Below are positions 9,223 to 17,265 of a stretch of DNA of 18,372 nt, piece after piece. The notes below the pieces were generated by a model. It had not been told where the DNA came from and made no database searches. It worked only from the letters and a program-made list of their open reading frames with translations. The stretch is from Dictyocoela muelleri (taxonomy: Eukaryota > Microsporidia): contig SDVU01000185.1 in the NCBI GenBank assembly GCA_016256075.1, positions 1-18,372 on the forward strand, in the 5' to 3' direction. Each line of letters begins with the position of its first letter. Position 1 is the first letter of the stretch. The position numbers were made by a program, and so were the translations under genes.

Positions 9223-12200
9223 CTATTTTTTTGAAATTTCTTTCTGAAACATTTCGTCAATCGATTTTAAATCTAAAATATTTTTAACTATTTCAAAATA
9301 TTTTTTACTTAAAGTATCATCTAAACTTTTATATTTAGCAATTAATCTTTTGTGAGAAATTATAATTGAGTCTTTACAACTCATTATTTCCATCATATTC
9401 TCTCTTATCGTGTTGTATATCATTTTTTTTCTAATTTCTTTAGCCACTATTTGACGTTTCATTTTACTAATAGGCCTATTAGCATGTGATAATGATGACC
9501 GGATACTCTTTGCATTTGATTTTAAATCATTCGCAATTTTAATGACTTTTTTATAGAAACCAAAAGAATCGTTTTTCAAATATACCGATTCATCTGACGA
9601 ATCTCCACTTTCTGTAGAATAATTTTGAACAATCATATTTGATTTTCTGTATTTTCTAGTTGATCCTTGGGTTGTTGGATCATTAAATTTTAAATTTAAT
9701 TCATTATGATTTGATGTTGTCGGAATTTCAGTGTTATTATATTCAATAGAGATTTCATCAGTGTTATTATAATCTATAGAGATTTCATCAGTGTTATTAT
9801 AATCTATAGAGATTTCATCAGTATTATTATATTCAGTGGATATATAATCCTCCGCAATAACCTTTTCATTTTCAATTGATTTATTAAATGTGTTTTTGAT
9901 AAAATCAGACTGCAATGTTTTTCCATTTTTAGAATTCAAATAAATCTTACCTGTGTTTTTAGCGCGGATATTTTGCCCTTTATCAGAATTTTTTATTATT
10001 AGCGATGATTCTTTATTTTTTGATCGTATTGCTGACAAATTTTTTTCATTATTTATTTTAACATAACAACTTGACAGACGATCATAGAAAGAATTTTTAA
10101 CAATTTTATCTTTAATAATTTTATTTTTAATAATTTTATTTTTATTAATTTTATTTTTAATTGAAGGCGTTCCAACCGAATTAATTTCATTTCGACTGCA
10201 ACTAGGAATAAGTTCATTAAAGTTATCGTTTGTTGAATTTTTTATTGATTGTCTATTCTGATCATTTATTTGATTATCCAGAATATTTTCCGAAAAACCT
10301 CTATTCAAAGATTCAAGCCTTTCTGAAATCCTACTATTTTCTTTAGTTTTTATATTTTCTTCTATTTCATTTATTTCAGAATTATCGAAGGCCATGAATT
10401 CATTGTATTCGTATTGTTCGTTATTGAATGAAAAATCAATCAATTCTTCTTTGATCACTATATATTCAATTATATCGTTTAATTCATTTTTATTATTTAT
10501 TGTAAAATCACAATAATCGTAGTATTCGTTATTGATTGGAAAATCAACAGGTTCATTATATATACCAACAGGTTTATTAGATAAATCAACAGGTTCACTG
10601 GATAAATCAACGAGTTCACTGGATAAATTAACAGGTTCATTATATATACCAACAGGTTTATTAGATAAATCAACAGGTTCATTATATAAATCAACAGATT
10701 TACCAGAAAAATCAACAGGTTCACTAGATAAATCAACAGATTTAGTAGATATACCAACAGGTTCATTAGATAAATCAACAGATTTACTAGATAAATCAAC
10801 AGGTTCATTAGATAAATCAACAGGTTCATTAGATAAATCAACTGGTTCATTAGATAAATCAACTGGTTCATTAGATTTGCTAACGGATTCATTTCGTTTT
10901 GATAAATCTTCGGTTTCATTCTGATCCGATAAAAAGATGTGTTCTTTGGGGTCTATTAAATTGAAGCTGTTGTAAATGTCAGTGGTTTTTAACAATTCAT
11001 TTTTAAATTTTTCAAATAAATTCGGTGTATCTAATTGGTTGACTGTCAATCTTTTATTAAAATTATCATCGATAGAAGTAGGTCCTTCTTCTGAATGCAC
11101 ATCACTTTCAATATTAAAATTTTCACGAACTGAAGTTAATTTTCCTTTATTTATCTCTAAATCGCCTTTTTTAATTTTCCTGAGATTGGAATTTTCAAGA
11201 TTTGAATTTTCAAGATTTAAATTTTCATGATTTAAATTTTCAAGATTTAAATTTTCAAAATTTGAATTTTCAAGATTTGAATTTTCAAAATTTGAATTTT
11301 CAAGATTTGAATTTTCAAAATTTGAATTTTCATGATTTGAATTTTCAAAATTTGAATTTTCATGATTTGAATTTTCAAGATTTAAATTTTCAAAATTTGA
11401 ATTTTCATGATTTGAATTTTCAAGATTTGAATTTTTAAAATTTGAATTTTCAAGATTTAAATTTTCAAGATTTGAATTTTGAAAATCATTATTTTTGTTT
11501 CTAAACTTTTTATGTTTGTAATTTAAATCTTTATAGTTTTCAGATTTATTTGAAATAATCTCATTAACAGTTACGTCTAAATTTAAACCCGGTATTTGTT
11601 GAATATCATATTCTAATGAATTGTCAAGATTTTCTTTTATATTTTTTGATTTAAAATTGTTCTCTATTTTATCCTGACATTCAAGATTTATAGTTCGCAA
11701 ATTATCTTCCTTTATATTCGAAAATCTTCGTTTATTAGACAATTCAAGAATATCAAATGATTTACGATTTCCGAAAATTCTTTCAATACGTGATAAAATA
11801 TTTTCAATATTTATAATAAAATAACTTTTTTCAAGTTCGTTTCTCTGATAAGGATATTCATTTGTTATAGGATTTAACTCTTTATTTAAATCTAAAATTA
11901 AATTACGGTCCGTTGAACTAAATCCTTTTTCCATAGTTATCATAATTTCCTGTTTAGGTTTTATAATCAATTCGTTATCCATTGTTATAATTAAATCATT
12001 ATTTAAAATTATATTTAAATTTTCCTCTAATGGATTAAGATCGTCAATAATAATTTTTTGTTTGAATATTTCTGAACAAAAGAAATTTATCAATTGATCT
12101 TTTTTAATTTTAAGGGTGAAAAAATTCTCGTTAAAATGAAATAAGAATAAAATGTGTGTATCCTCATTGATATTCACTTTTTTTGGTAATTCAGAGAAAC

Positions 12201-12465
12201 TTTTTAATGACCACTCATCATAATTTCTAATTAATGCAACATTTTTTAATTTATCTGAAATTTTTGAATTTATAAAATCATTTTCTGTCAAATCATCAGT
12301 TTTGATTTCAAAAGAATTCAAAAGTTCTTTAAGAGATTTAAATTTATTTTCTGAATGATTTGGAATTAATAATGATGATTTTTCAATTTTGTTTTCGATT
12401 GATGTTTTTACTTTCTTAAAAAGGAAAAATATAAACAATATGATTATTTTTTTTATTTCTAGCAT
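9223..12465 (-). CDS. Repeat-rich, probably secreted hypothetical protein (1080 aa)
   Basis: I do not recognise this protein. It opens with a likely signal peptide: MLEIKK followed by the hydrophobic run IIILFIFFLF (residues 1-16), pointing to secretion or a surface or spore location. The body is hydrophilic and Asn/Glu/Lys-rich with three in-frame tandem arrays: 20 pentapeptides of the form SN[LFH]EN (residues 331-430), 16 heptapeptides near PVDLSNE (about 534-645), and about four decapeptides around DYNNTDEISI (about 877-914). The C-terminal 100 residues are basic and probably helical. The start is supported by CCC directly before the ATG, a microsporidian start signal. The gene lies between two foldback elements, ending 203 bp from one and starting 136 bp from the other. 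Intact over 3.2 kb despite the repeats, it is probably under selection. It could be a spore-wall, polar-tube or host-exposed protein, but nothing in the sequence decides this. Confidence 0.85.
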   Translation of the reverse strand: MLEIKKIIILFIFFLFKKVKTSIENKIEKSSLLIPNHSENKFKSLKELLNSFEIKTDDLTENDFINSKISDKLKNVALIRNYDEWSLKSFSELPKKVNINEDTHILFLFHFNENFFTLKIKKDQLINFFCSEIFKQKIIIDDLNPLEENLNIILNNDLIITMDNELIIKPKQEIMITMEKGFSSTDRNLILDLNKELNPITNEYPYQRNELEKSYFIINIENILSRIERIFGNRKSFDILELSNKRRFSNIKEDNLRTINLECQDKIENNFKSKNIKENLDNSLEYDIQQIPGLNLDVTVNEIISNKSENYKDLNYKHKKFRNKNNDFQNSNLENLNLENSNFKNSNLENSNHENSNFENLNLENSNHENSNFENSNHENSNFENSNLENSNFENSNLENSNFENLNLENLNHENLNLENSNLENSNLRKIKKGDLEINKGKLTSVRENFNIESDVHSEEGPTSIDDNFNKRLTVNQLDTPNLFEKFKNELLKTTDIYNSFNLIDPKEHIFLSDQNETEDLSKRNESVSKSNEPVDLSNEPVDLSNEPVDLSNEPVDLSSKSVDLSNEPVGISTKSVDLSSEPVDFSGKSVDLYNEPVDLSNKPVGIYNEPVNLSSELVDLSSEPVDLSNKPVGIYNEPVDFPINNEYYDYCDFTINNKNELNDIIEYIVIKEELIDFSFNNEQYEYNEFMAFDNSEINEIEENIKTKENSRISERLESLNRGFSENILDNQINDQNRQSIKNSTNDNFNELIPSCSRNEINSVGTPSIKNKINKNKIIKNKIIKDKIVKNSFYDRLSSCYVKINNEKNLSAIRSKNKESSLIIKNSDKGQNIRAKNTGKIYLNSKNGKTLQSDFIKNTFNKSIENEKVIAEDYISTEYNNTDEISIDYNNTDEISIDYNNTDEISIEYNNTEIPTTSNHNELNLKFNDPTTQGSTRKYRKSNMIVQNYSTESGDSSDESVYLKNDSFGFYKKVIKIANDLKSNAKSIRSSLSHANRPISKMKRQIVAKEIRKKMIYNTIRENMMEIMSCKDSIIISHKRLIAKYKSLDDTLSKKYFEIVKNILDLKSIDEMFQKEISKK
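9725..9837 (-). repeat. 30-bp tandem repeat coding decapeptides
   Basis: About 3.7 copies of a 30-bp unit encode (S)-I-[DE]-Y-N-N-T-D-E-I. The middle copies are nearly identical at DNA level, indicating recent duplication. Confidence 0.85.
10531..10866 (-). repeat. 21-bp tandem repeat coding 16 heptapeptides
   Basis: Sixteen units of exactly 21 bp encode variants of PVDLSNE, such as PVGIYNE, SVDLSSE and PVDFSGK. Unit length never breaks frame. A longer-period pattern is visible: the block PVDLSNK-PVGIYNE occurs twice, 4 units apart, suggesting duplication of several units at once. Confidence 0.9.
11176..11475 (-). repeat. 15-bp tandem repeat coding 20 pentapeptides
   Basis: Exactly 20 units of 15 bp encode [SL]N[LFH]EN. 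The pattern small/polar, Asn, Leu or Phe, x, x matches the A(D/N)LXX consensus of pentapeptide-repeat proteins, which fold as a right-handed quadrilateral beta-helix. His at the central position in five units fits this less well. Confidence 0.9.
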
Positions 12466-12468
12466 GGG
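12466..12468 (-). promoter_or_regulatory. CCC start signal of the repeat-rich gene
   Basis: The minus strand reads 'tttttttatacccatg': CCC directly abuts the ATG. CCC/GGG-like motifs next to the start codon are a described feature of microsporidian genes and mark very short 5' leaders. Confidence 0.65.
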
Positions 12469-12592
12469 TATAAAAAAATATTTTTTAAAAAATATGATTG
12501 TTAAAAAATGTCAAAAAAGTTTATTTTTATACTTTTTATAATTCCTTTAGATGAAAAAGCGATAGTCATCAAATATTGTATTGTTGAGTGAT

Positions 12593-12600
12593 ATAAGAAT
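12593..12600 (+). repeat. Left target-site duplication of foldback element (ATAAGAAT)
   Basis: ATAAGAAT is repeated exactly at 13295-13302. Each copy lies exactly 10 bp outside the first CACTTCGCCC of its arm, so the boundaries are symmetric. Confidence 0.8.
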
Positions 12601-13294
12601 CGTACCCTCTCACTTCGCCCAATTCTCACTTCGCCTAATTCTCACTTCGCCCAATTCTCACTTCACCTAATTCTCACTTCGCCCAATTCTCACTTCGCAT
12701 AATTCTCACTTCGCCCAATTCTCACTTCGCCCAATTCTCTCTTCGCCCAATTCTCACTCGCCCAATTCTCACTTCAATCCTCTCCATGTCTCCCAATTCT
12801 CATTTCGTTGATTAAATTTATCTAAAAAATTTCTTACCCTCTCATTTTGCCCAATTCTAAATTCGACTAATTCTCATTTTTGTTAAAAATATTAAAAAGA
12901 TCCATAAAAAACAAGGATGATTATTAATTATAATTAAATAAAATATTTCAAAAGCAAAACATATTAAAAGTTTCTTTTTTGTTAAATATTAAAACTAATG
13001 GCTAATATAAATATAAGTTTTCACTAATTTATTGTTTTTTTATTTTTAACAAAAAAAACTTGCCCGTCTGTGCTTTTTAAATACATTATTTGATTATTAT
13101 TAATGATTAACATTTTCTCTTTTTATTTGTCAGTGTAATATTTTTTGGGAAAAATGCGCATTGGGCGAAGTGAGAATTGAGCGAAGTGAGAATTAGGCAA
13201 AGTGAGAATTGGGCGAAGTGAGAATTGGGCGAAGTGAGAATTGGGCTAAGTGAGAATTGGGCTAAGTGAGAATTGGGCGAAGTGGGAGATAACC
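12601..13294. mobile_element. 694-bp foldback element with 16-bp repeat arms and 8-bp target duplication
   Basis: The left arm (12601 to about 12880) is an array of about ten 16-bp units 'ttctcacttcgcccaa' followed by more degenerate units. The right arm (about 13160-13294) holds eight units of the reverse complement 'attgggcgaagtgaga'. The AT-rich centre (about 12885-13150) has no gene. ATAAGAAT flanks both ends. Long inverted arms built of short direct repeats are the Foldback layout. It starts 136 bp upstream of the repeat-rich gene's ATG and may contribute to its upstream region. Confidence 0.85.
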
Positions 13295-13302
13295 ATAAGA
13301 AT
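13295..13302 (+). repeat. Right target-site duplication of foldback element (ATAAGAAT)
   Basis: Exact partner of 12593-12600. Confidence 0.8.
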
Positions 13303-13760
13303 AAGTTTAAACCATATTAGTAACTCGTTTCAGACATTTTGAATTAAGTTTAAAATAAATGGTTAAAAATTTAAATGATATTAATATCATCGAATGATCG
13401 CTGTAAAAAATATTCGGAGATAATTTTAAGGTTTTCTAGAAGATGTTGATTAATTTAATTTTTATTGAATTTCACTTTTCTTTTAAAAAAATTTTTAACT
13501 TGTTTAAGAACCAAAAGGTTTATAATTACCTCTATTCGGCTAAGTCGTTGATAAAACGAAAATCATTTATTCAATTATGGTATTAGATATCTTTTAGTAA
13601 TGAGATATAACTTGATTACCAGAGATCTAAAAAATATCGTCATAGACAACTATTCGACTTTAAATTAAGAATATGGTCAATATATTTCAATGTATAAAGT
13701 CAAAAAAATCAGCTTCAAAAATAGTCCAGAATACAATGTAATGATGAATCTATAAAAACA
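13303..13760. other. AT-rich intergenic stretch, nothing recognised
   Basis: No open frame of note and no match to the repeat families elsewhere in the window was seen on either strand. Confidence 0.5.
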
Positions 13761-13906
13761 TAAATGATAATCTTAAATGATAATCTTAAATCATAAACTT
13801 AAATGATAATCTTAAATGATAAACTTAAATGATAAACTTAAATGATAAACTTAAATGATAAACTTAAATGATAAACTTAAATGATAAGCTTAAATGATAA
13901 ACTTAA
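13761..13906. repeat. 13-bp tandem repeat (minisatellite), about 11 copies
   Basis: The unit is 'cttaaatgataaa'. Early copies carry 'aatc' in place of 'aaac', while later copies are nearly identical, suggesting expansion from the right side. Non-coding. Confidence 0.95.
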
Positions 13907-14218
13907 TTTTATATTATAATGGTATTGTATAAGTTGCAGCAAAAAGTTTCTCTTTGATCTTAAAAGTAAAGTTTTAAGACTTTTTTATAAAGTATATAAA
14001 ATTGACACAATGATTAAATAGTTTTACAATATATAATATAGTATTTGATGATATCTATATAATAATTTTTAGATATTGAAAAAAATTATTAGTCGATATT
14101 AAATCGATTTAGAGTTCATAATAATTTTTAAGTATAAAGAAACTAAAAAATAGTTTATCTGCCAATTTTTTCTAATTAACAATTAATTTGTACTTTTTTA
14201 AAATTTGCTTAATAATTA
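13907..14218. other. AT-rich intergenic stretch, nothing recognised
   Basis: No gene, RNA or repeat could be supported between the minisatellite and SINE-like copy A. Confidence 0.5.
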
Positions 14219-14660
14219 GGGGCCAGATAGCAGTGGTTAACACTCTTGAATATAACATTTAAGTATTGAGGTTTGAATTATTTTAAAGTCACATTAATAA
14301 ATAATAAGGAATGACATTAAGCGGTCAAAAACTATAGAAATATAGTATTAATATAAAGTTGTTCTAGTGTGGTATAGCTGATTAATACTTGGTCTAATCT
14401 TTTATAAATAAGTATAAGGGACTCTCCTAGGAATGGGTGCTGCGACGCATCTCGGCAAAAGTAGAAAAAAAATCATGAAATCCTCTAATTATCTGGATCT
14501 TGCCGAGTCATTAATTGAAGAAAAATTGAGTAAACTCTGGTATCCTAGTAATGATGTACTACTTGAATAAACAAGAACCCAAGTGTCTAAACACACGGGA
14601 GGAGATCCTCCCCGTGTTGGCAACTATGGATATTGTCTGCATGAAATATATGTCATATAA
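14219..14660 (+). repeat. SINE-like repeat, copy A (nearly full length)
   Basis: It begins 'ggggccagatag-cagtggttaacactcttgaa' (positions 14219-14250), the tRNA-like head shared with copy C, and runs collinear with copies B and C. Shared blocks include 'gacattaagcggtcaaaaac', 'gtggtatagctgattaatac' and 'gacgcatctcggcaaaa', and it ends at 'atggatattgtctgcatg'. Its A box is shortened and its B box decayed ('ggtttgaatta'). It ends 200 bp before the uL3 start. Confidence 0.75.
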
Positions 14661-14830
14661 AATAAATTCAAATATAAAAATATTTCGTTATTGATCAAAA
14701 GTGTGGTTTTTTTTAAAATTACAATCTTTTTAATATCTTCTTCATTTAATAATTTATTCATTTATAATTTCTTAATTTTTGATTTCTTCATTTAATCATT
14801 TTTTCCATCATCTTTAAAAAAAATCGTTTT

Positions 14831-14836
14831 AAATTT
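14831..14836 (+). promoter_or_regulatory. AAATTT-like box upstream of uL3
   Basis: AAATTT lies 15 bp before the CCCCC motif. An AAATTT-like signal upstream of a CCC motif has been described for microsporidian ribosomal-protein genes. In such AT-rich DNA the hexamer alone is weak evidence; the spacing and pairing with CCCCC raise it. Confidence 0.45.
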
Positions 14837-14851
14837 TTTTTCTGTCAATCA

Positions 14852-14856
14852 CCCCC
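14852..14856 (+). promoter_or_regulatory. CCC-type start signal of uL3
   Basis: CCCCC sits three bases before the ATG ('caatcacccccaagatg'), in a stretch otherwise almost without G or C. It matches the microsporidian CCC-like motif at the start of highly expressed genes and confirms ATG 14860 as the start. Confidence 0.8.
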
Positions 14857-14859
14857 AAG

Positions 14860-16017
14860 ATGAGTTGTAGAAATTATCGAGTACCAAGACACGGATCTCT
14901 CCAATACTGCCCAAAGAAAAGGAGTAAACAAGTAAGAATACCAATCAGTTCATACCCAGATGATGATCCAAGTAAACCTGTATACATGGCCGGCTTCCTT
15001 GGCTATAAAGCAGGAATGACTCATGTCATCCGAACATCTGATCGTGCAAGGACCGATAAAAAAGGCAAGGAAATGAAAAAAGAAATATTCGATGCAGTTA
15101 CAATTATTGAAACACCTCCAGTTGTTTGTTACGGAATAGTTGGATACAAAAAAACAAATACTGGATTGAAGCTAGTCAAGACTGTTATGATCGAAAATCT
15201 CAGTGAAAACGTAATTGCAAGATTTAAGAGACGATACAGTAGATCGAAGAAATTTAAGGTTAGTAATAAATTCGCATTCACTAAAGAAAATCAAGAGATT
15301 CTAAAAAATGATTGTGATGTGATTCGCATTCTTGTTCACACGCAGGTAAATAAATTGCCGATGCTTCGTACCCGAAAAGCACACTTAGGTGAAATGCAAC
15401 TAAACGGGGGAAGTGTTGAAGAAAAAGTTGAATTCGCACTTCAGAAAATTGGAAAAGAAATAAGCATTCGTGAGGTATTCTCCGAACAAGAGATGATTGA
15501 TATTTTGGGTGTCACGAAAGGAAAAGGATTTACTGGCGTTACTAAAAGATTTGGAACAACTATCCTCCCAAGAAAGTCTAATAAGGGTCGAAGAAAAGTA
15601 GGATGTATTGGAGCATGGCATCCTGCAAATGTTCTAAGAACAGTTGCCCGAGCTGGTCAAAAAGGTTTCCATAGGAGAACTCAACCTAACAAAAAAATCT
15701 ACATGATTAATAACGGTAAAGAAAAATTTTCAACTGACTATGATTTAACTAAAAAAACAATAAATCCGATGAGCGGCTTCCTAAATTACGGAAGGGTAAA
15801 TCATGATTTCATTATGGTTAAAGGTCCTGTAACTGGTCCATCTAAAAGAGTGGTATCATTGAGAAAAGCTTTATGGAAAACTAAAAATGATAAAAATAAT
15901 GAAAAAATTGTTATTAAGTTTGTTGACACTTCATCTAAGCTAGGCCATGGTCGGTTTCAAACTACTGCTGAGAAACAAGCTTTCTACGGCTTAAATAAAA
16001 AAGAAGTTATTAATTAA
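14860..16017 (+). CDS. RPL3: 60S ribosomal protein L3 (uL3)
   Basis: uL3 is an early-assembling protein of the large ribosomal subunit, with extensions that reach the peptidyl-transferase centre. The 385 residues compare with 387 in yeast and align along the whole length: the start MSCRNYRVPRHGSLQYCPKK, FLGYKAGMTH (46-55), TPPVVCYGIVGY (85-96), the HTQ motif at 160-162, AHLGEMQLNGGS (174-185), VTKGKGFTGVTKRFGT (218-233), GAWHP (251-255, the tryptophan finger with Trp253), ARAGQKGFHRRT (263-274) and GRFQTTAEK (364-372). There is no intron. The start is fixed by homology and by the CCCCC motif. Asn241 stands where yeast has His243, the histidine methylated in yeast and human uL3. The gene is visibly less AT-rich than its surroundings and sits between SINE-like copies. 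Confidence 0.98.
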   Translation: MSCRNYRVPRHGSLQYCPKKRSKQVRIPISSYPDDDPSKPVYMAGFLGYKAGMTHVIRTSDRARTDKKGKEMKKEIFDAVTIIETPPVVCYGIVGYKKTNTGLKLVKTVMIENLSENVIARFKRRYSRSKKFKVSNKFAFTKENQEILKNDCDVIRILVHTQVNKLPMLRTRKAHLGEMQLNGGSVEEKVEFALQKIGKEISIREVFSEQEMIDILGVTKGKGFTGVTKRFGTTILPRKSNKGRRKVGCIGAWHPANVLRTVARAGQKGFHRRTQPNKKIYMINNGKEKFSTDYDLTKKTINPMSGFLNYGRVNHDFIMVKGPVTGPSKRVVSLRKALWKTKNDKNNEKIVIKFVDTSSKLGHGRFQTTAEKQAFYGLNKKEVIN

Positions 16018-16332
16018 AAGATTTAAGGGCTAAAATCTTGAGAAGCTTTTATTTTTTTAAAAAAAATTCTAATATTAAAAATTATTTTATAATAATTTTT
16101 ATGATTCCCTAATTACAAAAATTTATACTTTTTTGTATATTTTTGAGTTAATCGAAATTTTGTTTGTCAGAAAAAATTTCTGATATTTATAAAAGTAAAA
16201 TATAATTTTCAGTCGAAACTGGCTGACCCATATTTTATAATAATTTAATATCGTTGATTTTTTTATTTTTTAAATTATGCGATTTATGTATAAATTGTAA
16301 AAAAACTCGTTCAATAAAACAATAAATATTAC
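16018..16332. other. AT-rich 3' flank of uL3
   Basis: Holds the presumed 3' untranslated region. A small perfect inverted repeat (TCAGAAA-aaa-TTTCTGA, about 16169-16185) and several AATAAA hexamers (such as near 16313) are present; neither can be assigned a role. Confidence 0.4.
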
Positions 16333-16782
16333 ATGCTGACAAAATCCATATCTGCTAAAACAGAGGGCTGTCTCCCATTGTGGATCTGAGACCTTTGGTT
16401 CTTGGCGTTCAGATAATACGTTACTCCTAAGCTGCCCAGAAGCCTAGCTGTATACGCATTTTCGTTTTATCGATGACTCAGTGGGATACTGCTAAATATA
16501 GGCCTTTTCATGAATTTTTTATTTTTCACAACTTTTTGCCGAGATGCGTCGCCGAACCCATACCCGAACCTAAAAGAGTGTTTCCTACTTCATTATCATA
16601 TTAGACCAAGTCTTAATCAGCTATACCACACTGGAACGGCTGTATATATTACATTTTTCTATAGTTTTTGGCCGCTTAATGACATCTCCTCACTATTTAT
16701 TAAAGAGTGACGTCAGCGGGATGCGAACCTCGATATTTAAATTTTACATATAAGAGTGTTAACAACTAAGCTATGTTGTCTA
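16333..16782 (-). repeat. SINE-like repeat, copy B (full length, reverse strand)
   Basis: This copy has the best-kept head. Reading the minus strand, an A-box-like TAGCTTAGTTGTTAAC (16773-16758) is followed about 30 bp on by a B box GGTTCGCATCC (16729-16719), close to the tRNA consensus GGTTCGANTCC. The roughly 370-bp body matches copies A and C, and the 3' end 'ttgtcagcatgtaat' matches copy D. Internal tRNA-type promoter boxes at one end of a dispersed repeat define a tRNA-derived SINE. It lies head to head with copy C, 24 bp away. Confidence 0.8.
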
Positions 16783-16806
16783 AAATATATTTTCTATTGT
16801 TTTATT

Positions 16807-17265
16807 GGGGCCAGATAGGTCAGTGGTTAACACTCTTGAAAGTAAAAATTAAATATCGAGGTTCCCATCCCGCTGCCGTCCTTCTAAATAAATAATGAGG
16901 GGATGCCATTAAGCAGTCAAAAACTATATAAAAATAGTAATAAATACAGCTGGTTCAGTATGGTATAGCCGATTAATACTTTTTCTAATACGATAATGAA
17001 GTATAAGAGGCTCTCTTAGGTGCGGAAATGGGTGCGGCTACGCATCTCGGCAAAAAGTAGTGAAAAATAAAAAATTCATGAAAAAGCCTACAATTACCAG
17101 TATCCCACTGAGCCATCAATAAAAACGAAAATCGCATATACAGCTAGACCTCTAGCAGCTTAGGAGTAACGTATTATCTGAAAACCAAAAATCAAAGGTC
17201 GAAGATCCAAGGTAGGAGAAAAGTCTTAGGGTTGGCTACTATAGATGTTGTTTTATACAGATTGT
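16807..17265 (+). repeat. SINE-like repeat, copy C (full length)
   Basis: The head 'ggggccagataggtcagtgg' contains an A-box-like TAGGTCAGTGGTTAAC (16816-16831), and GGTTCCCATCC (16860-16870) is a B box with one or two changes. The body is collinear with copies A and B, including 'acgcatctcggcaaaaagta' and 'cttaggagtaacgtattatc'. The 3' end is more diverged than in the other copies. Confidence 0.8.

Noticed and set aside
10497-10919. Second minus-strand open frame rich in Leu/Ile/Asn-Leu-Met
   Set aside because: It is the heptapeptide array read in another frame; 21-bp units keep several frames open.
10532-10924. Plus-strand open frame with DKSTGSL repeats
   Set aside because: Antisense shadow of the heptapeptide array, without a start signal of the CCC type.
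10976-11230. Plus-strand 84-aa open frame
   Set aside because: Overlaps the repeat-rich gene in antisense and has no recognisable content.
11202-11438. Plus-strand open frame with NFQDLNFHDL repeats
   Set aside because: Antisense shadow of the 15-bp pentapeptide array.
15400-15621. Minus-strand 73-aa open frame
   Set aside because: Antisense to the uL3 gene, which is certain.
16510-16710. Plus-strand 66-aa open frame
   Set aside because: It is antisense within SINE-like copy B.
16758-16831. Genuine tRNA genes at the repeat heads
   Set aside because: A and B boxes are present but the stems do not pair well and the same heads continue into a long shared body, so these are SINE heads rather than functional tRNAs.
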